A DNA stretch of 64,000 nt from Paenibacillus_E qinlingensis_A. Lineage in GTDB: Bacteria > Bacillota > Bacilli > Paenibacillales > NBRC-103111. The DNA lies in the NCBI RefSeq assembly GCF_031455095.1, contig NZ_JAVDSB010000012.1:62001-126000 (forward strand), written 5' to 3'. Shown one piece after another: positions 25,589 through 34,488 of this stretch; within the stretch, counting starts at the first letter, position 1; each line of letters opens with the position of its first letter. The position numbers and the translations under genes were made by a program. A model generated the notes under the pieces. That model searched no databases, had not been told where the DNA came from, and saw only the letters and a list, made by a program, of their open reading frames with translations.

Positions 25589-28500
25589 GCACTAACGTAC
25601 AAGGCCATGTTGCTTTGCTCTTGCATGCCCATATCCCTTATGTTCGCCATCAGGCATCTGAGATTACGTTGGAAGAACGCTGGTTTTTCGAGGCGGTTGT
25701 CGATACGTATCTTCCTCTCATCGACATGATGGAGAGACTTATTGAAGAAAGAGTCCCCTTTCGCCTTACGCTGTCCTTGTCTCCTCCGCTGCTTGCCATG
25801 CTAGAGGATTCTCGGCTGCACTTGCGACTTCGCAAGCACCTCTCCTCGCTTTGCGAGCTGGGGCAGCGAGAAGTGATTCGCCTGTGGGGCGATGAGGACT
25901 TCGGCCCCTTAGCCAAACTCTATGCCGATCATTATCACCGGCTCAAGCTCTTATATGATCGGCTGCACGGCGACCTTATTGCGAAATTCCGCAGCCTCAG
26001 CAGTACAGGCTGCTTAGAAGTAATAACCTGTGCCGCTACACATGCGTTTCTACCGCTGGTCAAGCACGATGCCACGTTGCGCGCACAGCTGGAAGCGGCT
26101 GTGCAGGAGTTCAGACGGCATTTCGGCGTTGCTCCCGCAGGCATCTGGCTGCCAGAGTGCGGCTATTCCCCTGCGCTTGAACCTCACCTGCAAGCGCTAG
26201 GTCTTCGCTACTTCGTCGTAGAGACGCATGCGCACACCCTAGCACGCCGCGATGAAACGGCGAACATCGAAGGATTGCCGCTGCGCACGCCAGGCGGCGC
26301 TTGTGCATTCGCTCGGGATCCTGAAGCCGGCGCCAACGTATGGAGCGCCGAGGCCGGATATCCCGGCGACCCTGCCTATCGCGAATATTATCGCGATATC
26401 GGTCACGACCTCGGCCGCGATGGCGGCGCCGAGTGGGCGTACTTGAAGCCCTACGTGCTGCCGGATGGCGCACGCGTCAACACGGGCTTCAAGTACTACA
26501 GCGTCACCGGCGCTGCCGCTGACGCCAAAGTGCCCTACAACCCGGCGCGCGCCGCTCAGAAAGCTCAGCAGGATGCTGAGCATTTCATCGCTAGCCGGGT
26601 CGCGCAGGTGCGCCGCCTCGCGGAGCGGCGCTCAGCCCTAGGCGCAGGCGCGGATGCGGCGCCTGCGGAGCCCTCGGTCATCGTATGTCCATACGATGCC
26701 GAGCTGTTCGGACACTGGTGGTACGAAGGCCACCAGTGGCTTGAAGCTGTGCTGCGCGGCTTTGCTGCGCGCAGCGATGAAAGCGTAGTCGTGCAGACGA
26801 CTACGCTTGGCGGCTACGCCGCCGCCCATGCGCCGACCACCGTAGCGGAGCTTCCGGTGTCGAGCTGGGGTCGCGGCGGCTATGCCGAGGTCTGGCTGCA
26901 GCCGCGCAGCCAGTGGGTTACGCCGCTGCTGCACGCGGCGGAGGATCGCATGGTGCTGGCTGCTCAGAAGCACCATGACCCGGCAGCGCTTAGCAGCTTG
27001 CAGCTGCGGGCGCTCAATCAAGCTGCGCGGGAGCTTATGCTCGCGCAGAGCAGCGACTGGACGTTCATACTGGATGCAGATACCGTCCCTTCGTATGCGA
27101 AGAAGCGGATTGAAACGCATTTATCTCAATTTCATCACTTACTGAATAACCTAGATAAAGCCGTCTCTGACAAAGAGCTGTCCACTTTGGTTCACGCTTT
27201 AGAACGAAAGTCTCCTTTTTTACCAGAACTTCATTATCTCATTTTTCAGTCATCTTCTGCCAAGCAGAACATTCAACACTCGCTAGTGCGTGTAGATGCC
27301 TTCATTCCTTTAAAAGAAGTTGCCGTTACGTCCCATACAGAGGTTGTACAACCCAGCCCATCATCCAAACTACGTATTCTCATGCTCGCATGGGAATACC
27401 CTCCACACGTCATAGGCGGTCTTGCAAGAGCCGTCTGCGATTTGTCCAGACAGCTCGCTTCCGATGGTCATACCGTTCATGTCATCACCTGTGAAGCTTC
27501 TGGATGTCTGCCCTACGAAGTTTCAGAAGGGGTCCATCTTCATCGTGCGGAAGTACTCCCTGCGGCAGATTCCCTGCATTTCCTGGATCGTGTATTCCAA
27601 ATGAACATGGCGTTCACAGACCTCATGCTAGGATTAACGCGGCAGGGCTTCGTTTTTGATGTGGTGCATGCACATGATTGGCTTGTTTACTACACAGCGC
27701 ATATCGCTAAGCAACAATTGCATCTCCCGCTGTTAGCGACGATTCACGCAACTGAAACAGGACGAAACCTTGGAAAATTAGAGTCACCGCTTCAGAAGCG
27801 GATTCATACCCTAGAAGGTAAATTAACCGAAGCAGCTGATCACCTTATTGTTTGCAGTCTATCCATGCAGCAGGAGATCAAGTCTCTCTTTCCTATTCCT
27901 ACCCACAAAATATCTGCCATCCCCAACGGCGTTGCTTTCTTTCGTACTTCCGAACCATCACGGCCAACCTTGCATGTTCAGCTTACAAACGCCATAACCG
28001 CTACGGGTAAGCCGCAACGCATTCTTGCTTTTCTAGGTCGACTTGTCTATGAAAAAGGTGTTCACACCCTTCTAGCCGCAATGCCGCTCGTGCTCGCGAA
28101 ATTCCCGGAAGCCAAGCTCATTATTGCTGGCACGGGTCCGGAGCATGATGCCTTGGCGGTACTCGCTGCAAGCCTAGGAGATCGGGTTAGCTTCCCAGGC
28201 TTTCTGGATGAGGCTGATAAAAGCTTACTTTTAGACACGGCAGAGGTTTGTATATTTCCAAGTCTCTATGAACCTTTTGGCTTGGTTGCACTAGAAGCTA
28301 TGGCCAGTGGGACACCTCTTATCGTCTCTAGTGTCGGAGGCCTCAGTGAAATTGTTAGCCATGGGGTAAACGGATGTACATGTCCGCCAGGCGACAGTAA
28401 GGCTTTAGCCGCACAAATCATTCAGCTTTTAGATCAGCCACAGTATGCCGCTAAGCTTGCTTCAACTGCTTTACGTACTGTTCATAGTCATTATGACTGG

Positions 28501-28602
28501 GGGAAAATCGGATCTTTGACAATTCAGGTTTACGAGGCTGTCATCTCCAAACAAGCTGCTTCAATCAGTCATTCCCCGCATCAAAAGGAAATAATCAAGT
28601 AA
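25585..28602 (+). CDS. Fused GH57 1,4-alpha-glucan branching-type enzyme and GT4 glycosyltransferase
   Basis: A 1005-residue two-enzyme fusion. Residues about 1-520 are a GH57 module of the DUF1957/branching-enzyme type: HAHIPYVRH at the N-terminus, the probable nucleophile Glu in IWLPECGY, and the probable acid Asp in CPYDAELFGHWW. Residues about 590-990 are a GT4 (glycogen synthase-like) GT-B enzyme: WEYPPHVIGGLARAV at the N-domain, and the EX7E signature in YEPFGLVALEAMASG. Together these would elongate and branch an alpha-glucan in the cytoplasm. The TTG start overlaps the previous stop. The stretch at about 26050-27080 is much richer in G+C than the flanks, giving many false frames. A GH15 enzyme follows. 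Confidence 0.92.
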   Translation: MSTNVQGHVALLLHAHIPYVRHQASEITLEERWFFEAVVDTYLPLIDMMERLIEERVPFRLTLSLSPPLLAMLEDSRLHLRLRKHLSSLCELGQREVIRLWGDEDFGPLAKLYADHYHRLKLLYDRLHGDLIAKFRSLSSTGCLEVITCAATHAFLPLVKHDATLRAQLEAAVQEFRRHFGVAPAGIWLPECGYSPALEPHLQALGLRYFVVETHAHTLARRDETANIEGLPLRTPGGACAFARDPEAGANVWSAEAGYPGDPAYREYYRDIGHDLGRDGGAEWAYLKPYVLPDGARVNTGFKYYSVTGAAADAKVPYNPARAAQKAQQDAEHFIASRVAQVRRLAERRSALGAGADAAPAEPSVIVCPYDAELFGHWWYEGHQWLEAVLRGFAARSDESVVVQTTTLGGYAAAHAPTTVAELPVSSWGRGGYAEVWLQPRSQWVTPLLHAAEDRMVLAAQKHHDPAALSSLQLRALNQAARELMLAQSSDWTFILDADTVPSYAKKRIETHLSQFHHLLNNLDKAVSDKELSTLVHALERKSPFLPELHYLIFQSSSAKQNIQHSLVRVDAFIPLKEVAVTSHTEVVQPSPSSKLRILMLAWEYPPHVIGGLARAVCDLSRQLASDGHTVHVITCEASGCLPYEVSEGVHLHRAEVLPAADSLHFLDRVFQMNMAFTDLMLGLTRQGFVFDVVHAHDWLVYYTAHIAKQQLHLPLLATIHATETGRNLGKLESPLQKRIHTLEGKLTEAADHLIVCSLSMQQEIKSLFPIPTHKISAIPNGVAFFRTSEPSRPTLHVQLTNAITATGKPQRILAFLGRLVYEKGVHTLLAAMPLVLAKFPEAKLIIAGTGPEHDALAVLAASLGDRVSFPGFLDEADKSLLLDTAEVCIFPSLYEPFGLVALEAMASGTPLIVSSVGGLSEIVSHGVNGCTCPPGDSKALAAQIIQLLDQPQYAAKLASTALRTVHSHYDWGKIGSLTIQVYEAVISKQAASISHSPHQKEIIK

Positions 28603-28781
28603 TTTGGAGATCTTCTCCAAATGTAAGCGTGACCAGTAAGAATTTTCAGTTTTTTTTCAAAGAATCATTGATTCCTTTGTCAGAATTAGGTAACCTAGTT
28701 GCAAGACTTGTGCTCTATCGTTCAGTCCTCTTGGTGGGATCTGAATGCGCGATCAAACAAATAAGTGGGGAAGTGATTGTA

Positions 28782-30746
28782 TTGCCAAGACATCTGGTCA
28801 TCGGAAATGGAAAATTCCTTATTAACCTCGATCAGCATTCCTACATGCGGGATCTGTACTATCCTTTCGTAGGCCAGCTTAACCATATTGGCGGTTATCA
28901 GTGCCGTGTTGGTGTATGGGTAGATGGTGACTTCGCATGGCTGAATGCCCCTGAGTGGCAATTCAAGCTCGCGTATGTGGAGGATTCCCTTGTCACAGAA
29001 GTGACAGCTACACATCCCGGCCTCGGTGTAACTCTTCTTATGAATGACGGCGTTCACCAGCGTGAGGATATTTATTTGAAGCGAATTCACATTACGAATC
29101 ACACGAATACGGTTCGTGAAGTACGCATGTTCTTCAACCAGGATCTGCTCATTAATGAGACGGAGGTTGGCGACACAGCTGCTTATTACCCTTCAACGAA
29201 TACCGTCTTTCATTATAAAAAAGATCGTTACTTCATGTTTAACGGCAGCACCGGCACAGAAGGTATTTTTCAATATTCTACTGGTGTCAAAAGATTTTAT
29301 AACGCCGAAGGCACATGGCGCGATGCGGAAGATGGTCATTTGATGGGGAATGCCATTGCACAGGGCTCTGTCGATAGTACGATCTCGTTCCGACTCTTCG
29401 TTCCTCCTAACGGAAACCAAACCCTCTACTACTGGATGGGCGCAGGCAAGAATCTGGAGGAAGTTAAGAAGCTCGACGCTTATGTCAAAGACAGCCACCC
29501 TGGCAAACTGCTTGATCGTGTGACGGTCTATTGGCAGCGTTGGGCGAACAAAATCGAGCGCGACTACTTCGATCTCACACCTGAAGTGCAACGCCTTTTC
29601 AAACAAAGCCTTTTGCTCGTTCGCACGCAAACCGATGTTAACGGTGCAATTATTGCAGCGAATGATTCTGATATCATGCAAAGCAACCGTGATCATTACA
29701 GCTACATGTGGCCACGTGATGGAGCATTAATCGCTTACTCCATGTCCATGGCTGGTTACCAAGGAATGATTATTCCATTTTTTAACTTCTGCGCAAACGT
29801 GTTGTCACCGGAAGGATACCTGCATCACAAATACAATCCAGACGGAACCGTGGGCTCCAGTTGGCATCCCTACATTCATTCTGGGCGCGTGCAGCTTCCA
29901 ATTCAGGAAGATGAAACGGCGCTGGTCTTGTACGCTCTCTGGCAGGATTTCCAGAAGAATGGAAGCTTGGAATTTGCGCAATCGTTATACCGCAATTTGA
30001 TCCGTCGAGCAGCCAGATTTATGTCCACTTACATTGATCAAGAACTGAACTTACCTAAGCCGAGCTACGATTTGTGGGAGGAACGTTACGGAATCTACAC
30101 CTTTACAGCCTCTGCTGTATATGGTGGCTTGATCGCTGCCTCCAACTTCAGCAACCTGTTTGGGGATGAAGAGCGGAGCAATCGCTACAAGCATACCGCG
30201 GAGAAAATTAAATCCGGTATCCTGAAGCATCTTTGGGACGAAGGTGAACAACGATTTGTTCGCGGATTGTATATGGAAGACGGTCAATGGGTCAAGGATA
30301 TGACGCTGGAAAGCTCTGTGTACGGCATTTTTGAGTTTGGCGTATTGCCTGCTGATGATCCACGTGTGGTCAGCACGATGCAAGCTAACAAAGAAGGTCT
30401 CATGATCAAAACCGAAGTCGGCGGCTCAGCCCGTTATCATCATGATTATTACTTCCAACGTTCCACGGATATTGAAAAAGTGCCAGGAAACCCTTGGATT
30501 ATCTGTACTCTTTGGATTGCTGAATGGGAAATTGAGTATGCCAAAACGGTTGCTGACCTTGAAGCTCCGCGCAAAACGCTGGAGTGGGTCGTCAAGCACG
30601 CCATGGAGAGCGGGGTATTGTCCGAGCAATTGGACCCATTCTCCGGCGAGCCGGTGTCTGTAGCTCCTCTTACTTGGTCCCATGCGACTTATGTACTGAC
30701 TGTGGTCAAATATTTAAACAAATACAAACAACTTTTAGGAAAGTAA
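28782..30746 (+). CDS. Glycoside hydrolase family 15 protein (glucoamylase/glucodextranase type)
   Basis: A cytoplasmic exo-acting alpha-glucan hydrolase candidate of about 654 residues without a signal peptide. An N-terminal beta-domain (PRHLVIGNGKFLINLDQHSY) is followed by the (alpha/alpha)6 barrel: MWPRDGALIAYSM, the first catalytic Glu region PSYDLWEERYGIY, and the second in GVLSEQLDPFSGEP. I prefer the TTG at 28782, with GGGGAAG seven bases upstream, because the family usually starts near PRHLV. An in-frame GTG at 28629 would add 51 unconserved residues. It is the last gene of the DUF4912-GH57/GT4-GH15 unit and could trim or remobilise the glucan made by the upstream fusion enzyme. Confidence 0.9.
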   Translation: MPRHLVIGNGKFLINLDQHSYMRDLYYPFVGQLNHIGGYQCRVGVWVDGDFAWLNAPEWQFKLAYVEDSLVTEVTATHPGLGVTLLMNDGVHQREDIYLKRIHITNHTNTVREVRMFFNQDLLINETEVGDTAAYYPSTNTVFHYKKDRYFMFNGSTGTEGIFQYSTGVKRFYNAEGTWRDAEDGHLMGNAIAQGSVDSTISFRLFVPPNGNQTLYYWMGAGKNLEEVKKLDAYVKDSHPGKLLDRVTVYWQRWANKIERDYFDLTPEVQRLFKQSLLLVRTQTDVNGAIIAANDSDIMQSNRDHYSYMWPRDGALIAYSMSMAGYQGMIIPFFNFCANVLSPEGYLHHKYNPDGTVGSSWHPYIHSGRVQLPIQEDETALVLYALWQDFQKNGSLEFAQSLYRNLIRRAARFMSTYIDQELNLPKPSYDLWEERYGIYTFTASAVYGGLIAASNFSNLFGDEERSNRYKHTAEKIKSGILKHLWDEGEQRFVRGLYMEDGQWVKDMTLESSVYGIFEFGVLPADDPRVVSTMQANKEGLMIKTEVGGSARYHHDYYFQRSTDIEKVPGNPWIICTLWIAEWEIEYAKTVADLEAPRKTLEWVVKHAMESGVLSEQLDPFSGEPVSVAPLTWSHATYVLTVVKYLNKYKQLLGK

Positions 30747-30758
30747 ACGATAGTAAAC

Positions 30759-30788
30759 GGAGGACAGGAGTACATCTTGTCCTCCTTT
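30759..30788 (+). terminator. Terminator of the alpha-glucan cluster
   Basis: GGAGGACA/TGTCCTCC stem followed by TTTC. Confidence 0.8.
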
Positions 30789-30860
30789 CATATTCGACCA
30801 TAGGGGGATCTGGTTCTGGGGAATTTAAATTTCTATATCTTATGTATCATCATTCTTTAT

Positions 30861-31115
30861 TTGCTTTATGTGATGGTCTCCCGCATTCGGAAAAGTATGA
30901 AAATGAAGAAATCAGACATTCCGCCGCTTGGAAAATCTCGTAGAAAAAGAGCTCTTGCAAGCGATTCAAGTAACTGGCATGACACATCTGTCTATGATCA
31001 TAACCCTCAACGCGGTCACCACAACCATCACCACAGCAGTCACGGGGATGACCATAACGGTGATTCCAGCGACTCTGGCGATTCTGGAAGCTCAGGAGAC
31101 TCCGATTCGGACTAG
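30861..31115 (+). CDS. Small membrane-anchored His/Ser/Asp-rich protein
   Basis: The frame codes for a basic stretch (KSRRKRALAS) and a His-rich then Ser/Asp/Gly-rich tail (HHNHHHSSHGDD, SGDSGSSGDSDSD). The frame stays open upstream to about 30810 and there encodes a hydrophobic segment (FYILCIIILYLLYVM), so the true start is probably upstream of the TTG at 30861, perhaps at a rare start codon after AGGGGGA (30802-30808). With that segment the product is a small anchored protein like the one that follows at 31164. Family unknown; the His cluster suggests metal binding. Confidence 0.6.
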   Translation: MLYVMVSRIRKSMKMKKSDIPPLGKSRRKRALASDSSNWHDTSVYDHNPQRGHHNHHHSSHGDDHNGDSSDSGDSGSSGDSDSD

Positions 31116-31163
31116 CCCCGTTCTTAACCGAATCAGCCCGTTAAATTATCAAGGAGGTTGTGT

Positions 31164-31475
31164 ATGGGAACTATCATCACTATTTTTATATTTGTAATTG
31201 TCGTTCTCTTTCTTTTTTCTGCTTTCTCCCACGAATCTCGCAGCAGGAACCAGCGCAGGCGCCGACATGACAACCATGACACTAGCTATAGCGGCTTTGC
31301 TAGCGATTCCTCTTCATTTGAGGATCATCGTCATCATGGTGGACATCATCATGGAAGTCATCATGGAAGTCACCACCATGGAGGTCATAGCGATCACGGG
31401 ACATCCAACGATAGTGGCGGCGGGAGTAGCGGAGGCGGAGATTCTGGCGGTGGCGGCGGCGGCGGCGGGGACTAA
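31164..31475 (+). CDS. Small membrane-anchored His/Gly-rich protein
   Basis: A 103-residue protein: one membrane helix (GTIITIFIFVIVVLFLFSAF), an Arg-rich stop-transfer stretch (RSRNQRRRRHD), a tandem HHGGHHHGSHHGSHHHGGH cluster and a Gly/Ser tail ending in eight glycines. AAGGAGG precedes the ATG at 31164; a second start two codons earlier is less likely. It lies 48 bases after the similar His/Ser-rich protein, and the two look like diverged tandem copies. Possible roles are metal binding or an envelope assembly function. The last four bases overlap the convergent GcvH-like gene. Confidence 0.72.
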   Translation: MGTIITIFIFVIVVLFLFSAFSHESRSRNQRRRRHDNHDTSYSGFASDSSSFEDHRHHGGHHHGSHHGSHHHGGHSDHGTSNDSGGGSSGGGDSGGGGGGGGD

Positions 31476-31780
31476 GCCAACGCTACTCGGAACAACCAGC
31501 CTTTCTCATACGGAGACTCATAAAGCATTCCCGTTGCCCGCTCGATCAGTATGTTCACAGCGATCACTTCACCCGTTACAGGAGAAAATAAATCGTGCTC
31601 ATCTACCGCGGTTTCAAGGGAACTCATGAACGCACCTTTCGTTAATTGCGCACCTTTTTCTGGCAGTTCGATGTATAGAATCATGCCCCATTTCTCTAAT
31701 GCATGCTCGGTTAACCCTATAACCGCTTCATTGCCTTCTTGACGTATCCAATACAAATCTTCCGTCATCATTTCATCCAT
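31472..31780 (-). CDS. GcvH-like protein lacking the lipoyl lysine
   Basis: A 102-residue protein matching the glycine cleavage H-protein fold: VIGLTEHALEKWG, YIELPEKGAQLTKG, DLFSPVTGEVIAVN and YEKGWLFRV all align. In true GcvH the motif ESVKAAS carries the lipoylated Lys. Here the equivalent ETAVDEHD has Val59, so it cannot be lipoylated at the normal site and is unlikely to carry aminomethyl groups. The role is unknown; related GcvH-like proteins exist beside other systems. GGAGA precedes the ATG. The gene lies after the peroxiredoxin terminator, so it probably depends on read-through or its own promoter. Confidence 0.82.
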   Translation of the reverse strand: MDEMMTEDLYWIRQEGNEAVIGLTEHALEKWGMILYIELPEKGAQLTKGAFMSSLETAVDEHDLFSPVTGEVIAVNILIERATGMLYESPYEKGWLFRVALA

Positions 31781-31800
31781 CGTCTGTTCTCCTTATAAAG

Positions 31801-31843
31801 AAAGGCCCCTCCGCCCGCATTCGCATGCTAACCGAGGGGCCTT
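31801..31843 (-). terminator. Terminator after the peroxiredoxin gene
   Basis: AAGGCCCCTC / GAGGGGCCTT stem with a T-rich end on the minus strand, between the peroxiredoxin and the GcvH-like gene. Confidence 0.85.
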
Positions 31844-31859
31844 CCTATTGAGTTAAAAC

Positions 31860-32408
31860 TTATTTAACAACCAAGTTTTTGTCGCCTGGTTTCCAGTTCA
31901 TTGGGCACAATCCGCCGGATTGAAGCGCTTGAAGCACACGAAGTGTCTCTTCTACGCTGCGACCTACGTCGTTGTGGTTAACAACTTCGTATTTCAATTC
32001 GCCTTCTGGATCGATGATGAACAGACCGCGAAGCGCGATACCTTCTTCTTCGATTAGAACGCCATAGTCACGTGCAACGGATTTTGTGATGTCTGCAGCA
32101 AGTGGGAATGCCAATTTGCCAAGACCGTTGTCGTTAATTGGTGTGTTGATCCACGCTTTGTGAGTATGGATGCTGTCAATGGAAACACCAAGAATTTCAG
32201 TGTCCAATGCTTTGAATTGGTCAGCAGCATAGCTAATCGCTGTGATTTCAGTTGGACATACGAATGTGAAGTCCAATGGGTAGAAGAAAAGAACTAACCA
32301 TTTTCCTTTGTAATCAGACAAAGATGCTTTACCAAATCCTGTACCATCACCTGTAGCTGTCTCCATTGTGAAATCAGGAGCTTGTTTACCAACTAAACGT
32401 TCTGCCAT
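31860..32408 (-). CDS. 2-Cys peroxiredoxin (AhpC/Prx1 type)
   Basis: A 182-residue cytosolic thiol peroxidase that reduces hydrogen and organic peroxides using thioredoxin-like electron donors. The peroxidatic Cys51 is in FTFVCPTE and the resolving Cys168 in GGLCPMNW, the layout of a typical 2-Cys enzyme. AGGAGG precedes the ATG. No ahpF lies beside it, so thioredoxin or a distant AhpF would recycle it. An AT-rich palindrome near its promoter could bind a peroxide regulator, but it does not match the PerR consensus well. Confidence 0.94.
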   Translation of the reverse strand: MAERLVGKQAPDFTMETATGDGTGFGKASLSDYKGKWLVLFFYPLDFTFVCPTEITAISYAADQFKALDTEILGVSIDSIHTHKAWINTPINDNGLGKLAFPLAADITKSVARDYGVLIEEEGIALRGLFIIDPEGELKYEVVNHNDVGRSVEETLRVLQALQSGGLCPMNWKPGDKNLVVK

Positions 32409-32459
32409 GGGTATAATTCCTCCTCAAAATCTATCTAAATTCTATATTATCCGTATAAA

Positions 32460-32519
32460 ATGGTACCATCCACCTACCTGAAAGTCAATAATTAGATTAT
32501 ATACTAGATAATAATTATT
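32460..32519 (-). promoter_or_regulatory. Candidate promoter of the peroxiredoxin gene with AT-rich palindrome
   Basis: On the minus strand TTGACT (32483-32488) is followed after 17 bases by TACCAT (32460-32465). A palindrome AATAATTATT (32510-32519) lies just upstream. This is a weak -10 and a speculative operator. Confidence 0.4.
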
Positions 32520-32582
32520 TTAATCCAATAGAAATTACCATCTGTGGACGTATTCATTTCTCAGCATACGTTTTTGTGTTAT

Positions 32583-32634
32583 AAAAGCCCGTATTCCTGA
32601 AGTAAAATCACTTCGGAAAGTACGGGCTTATTTG
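32583..32634. terminator. Terminator after leuB
   Basis: AAGCCCGTA / TACGGGCTT with an inner GAAGT/ACTTC stem. T-rich sequence lies on both sides. Confidence 0.82.
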
Positions 32635-32639
32635 TATAC

Positions 32640-33719
32640 TTATTTGCGCATAGCGTCAACGATCAATTGACCCATTGCCAATGTACCGATTGCTGTGCTC
32701 TTATCTACTGCGATGTCGCCAGTACGGTGACCAGCGTCTAACACTTCTTTCACCGCGCGCTCGATGGAATCAGCAGCTTCGTGGTAGCCGAACGTCAAAC
32801 GGAACATCAAAGCAACCGAAAGGATTGTTGCGATTGGGTTGGAGATACCTTGACCTGCGATATCAGGCGCAGAACCGTGTACCGGCTCGTACAAGCCGAA
32901 TGCACCCTCGCCAAGGGAAGCGGATGCCAGCATTCCGATGGAACCTGTCAGCATTGCTGCTTCGTCGCTCAAGATGTCACCGAACATGTTCTCTGTTACG
33001 ATAACATCGAAGGAGGACGGACGGCGAAGCAATTGCATCGCACAGTTATCAACCAATACGTGCTCAAGCTCAACATCTGGGTAGTCAGCCGATACACGGA
33101 TGACGACTTCACGCCATAGGCGGGATGTTTCAAGTACGTTCGCTTTATCAACGGAAGCAAGCTTCTTGCGACGAGTGCGTGCAATGTCAAACGCTTGACG
33201 TGCGATACGCTCAACTTCTTTTTCGCTGTAAGCACATGTATCAACTGCTTCTTGACCGTTTGCTGTTTCACGACGGAATTTCTCACCGAAGTAAATACCG
33301 CCAGTCAACTCACGAACAACGATCAAATCCGTACCTTCAAGAACTTCTGGTTTCAATGTAGAAGCTTCTTTCAAGCAATCGAAGATGAACGCAGGACGAA
33401 TGTTGGAGAACAAGCCAAGCGCTTTACGAATACCTAGAAGACCTGTTTCTGGACGAAGCTCTTTGGAATTGTTATCCCATTTCGGACCACCAACGGCTCC
33501 AAGAAGTACAGCGTCTGCGGATTGACAGACTTTCAATGTTTCTTCCGGAAGAGGTGTACCTTTCTCATCAATCGCGATACCACCGAAAAGCGCGTGTTCT
33601 GTTTCAAATTGATAGCCGAATAATTCTTCCGTACGCTTCAATACTTTTTCTGCTTCTGCAACGACTTCTGGACCAATACCGTCCCCAGCGATTACCGCAA
33701 TTTTTTTAACATCAGCCAT
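32640..33719 (-). CDS. leuB: 3-isopropylmalate dehydrogenase
   Basis: An NAD-dependent enzyme that oxidatively decarboxylates 3-isopropylmalate to 2-oxoisocaproate, the third step of leucine synthesis. GDGIGPEV opens the fold, LLGAVGGPKW and the VRELTGGIYFG loop line the active site, and NMFGDILSDEAAML binds metal. About 359 residues is the family length. I take the ATG at 33719 (MADVKK), ten bases after GGAGTG; an ATG three codons earlier abuts the site. The gene is separated from leuA by other genes, and leuC and leuD are not in the window. Confidence 0.97.
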   Translation of the reverse strand: MADVKKIAVIAGDGIGPEVVAEAEKVLKRTEELFGYQFETEHALFGGIAIDEKGTPLPEETLKVCQSADAVLLGAVGGPKWDNNSKELRPETGLLGIRKALGLFSNIRPAFIFDCLKEASTLKPEVLEGTDLIVVRELTGGIYFGEKFRRETANGQEAVDTCAYSEKEVERIARQAFDIARTRRKKLASVDKANVLETSRLWREVVIRVSADYPDVELEHVLVDNCAMQLLRRPSSFDVIVTENMFGDILSDEAAMLTGSIGMLASASLGEGAFGLYEPVHGSAPDIAGQGISNPIATILSVALMFRLTFGYHEAADSIERAVKEVLDAGHRTGDIAVDKSTAIGTLAMGQLIVDAMRK

Positions 33720-33864
33720 GACAATCATTCACTCCTTATTTTAGCAAACCTAGTTGGTTAGTCTTCCAATCGTTTATATCCTGACCTCATTGTACCATAA
33801 GATAACACCCTACTTTAGATATAAAAGCTATCGCTTTAATAGTTTATTCCTATAATGCGAGTTA

Positions 33865-33897
33865 TAAAAAAACCTCTCTTGTTTTAGACAAGAAAGG
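33865..33897 (-). terminator. Terminator after the DUF2269-like gene
   Basis: On the minus strand CC-ctt-TCTTGT and ACAAGA-gagg pair and are followed by TTTTTTT. Confidence 0.75.
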
Positions 33898-33906
33898 GAT
33901 AACACA

Positions 33907-34362
33907 TTAGCTAGGTTTAATAATCATGAAGATGAACAAAATGACACCCACCGTGGATGCCGCATAGAAATAGTTCCGGGCCTTAACCCATAGTAACAAC
34001 TGCTCACCAGGGAGTGAAGTCGCTTTCTGATTAGAAGGATTCAACACCCAGCCTCCGAGTTTTTTCTGATTAGGCGTTGCAAAGCCGATAGCAATAATTT
34101 GAATGATGACATAAGCGACAAGCGAGCCGATCAACCAAATTTGCATGATAGAGCCATAATCGCCTAACCAAATCAACAATAGACCTGTTAGCACAGCAAG
34201 GCTGCCGCCGATTTTCGGAAACATTTCCAATCGACTTCCCACACGCAAGGACATCCGTAACTCTTCAAGCGTTTGATCTTTTCTAAGCAACACATGAGCA
34301 AAAAAAGTTGGACCAACTCCGATAATGGCAGACAACACATGAATGAGAACTAGGAACTTCAC
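33907..34362 (-). CDS. DUF2269-like integral membrane protein
   Basis: A 151-residue protein with four hydrophobic segments and the opening VKFLVLIHVLSAIIGVGPTFFAH typical of DUF2269 proteins. The start at GTG 34362 is favoured because GGGAGAGG lies eight bases before it; a longer frame begins twelve codons earlier without a site. Function unknown. It stands alone with its own terminator. Confidence 0.8.
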   Translation of the reverse strand: MKFLVLIHVLSAIIGVGPTFFAHVLLRKDQTLEELRMSLRVGSRLEMFPKIGGSLAVLTGLLLIWLGDYGSIMQIWLIGSLVAYVIIQIIAIGFATPNQKKLGGWVLNPSNQKATSLPGEQLLLWVKARNYFYAASTVGVILFIFMIIKPS

Positions 34363-34488
34363 GCCATTCACCTCTCCCTTGTAATATATAAACGACACAG
34401 TTTATAAGATACAATCCGGAAGCTGAATATGCTATGATGGCCCTCACCATTACTGTATTTTATTACCATAAAAATGATTAAGATTTCA

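Noticed and set aside
32505..32524. A PerR box before the peroxiredoxin gene
   Set aside because: The AT-rich palindrome does not have the 7-1-7 layout of the PerR consensus; left only as a weak candidate operator.
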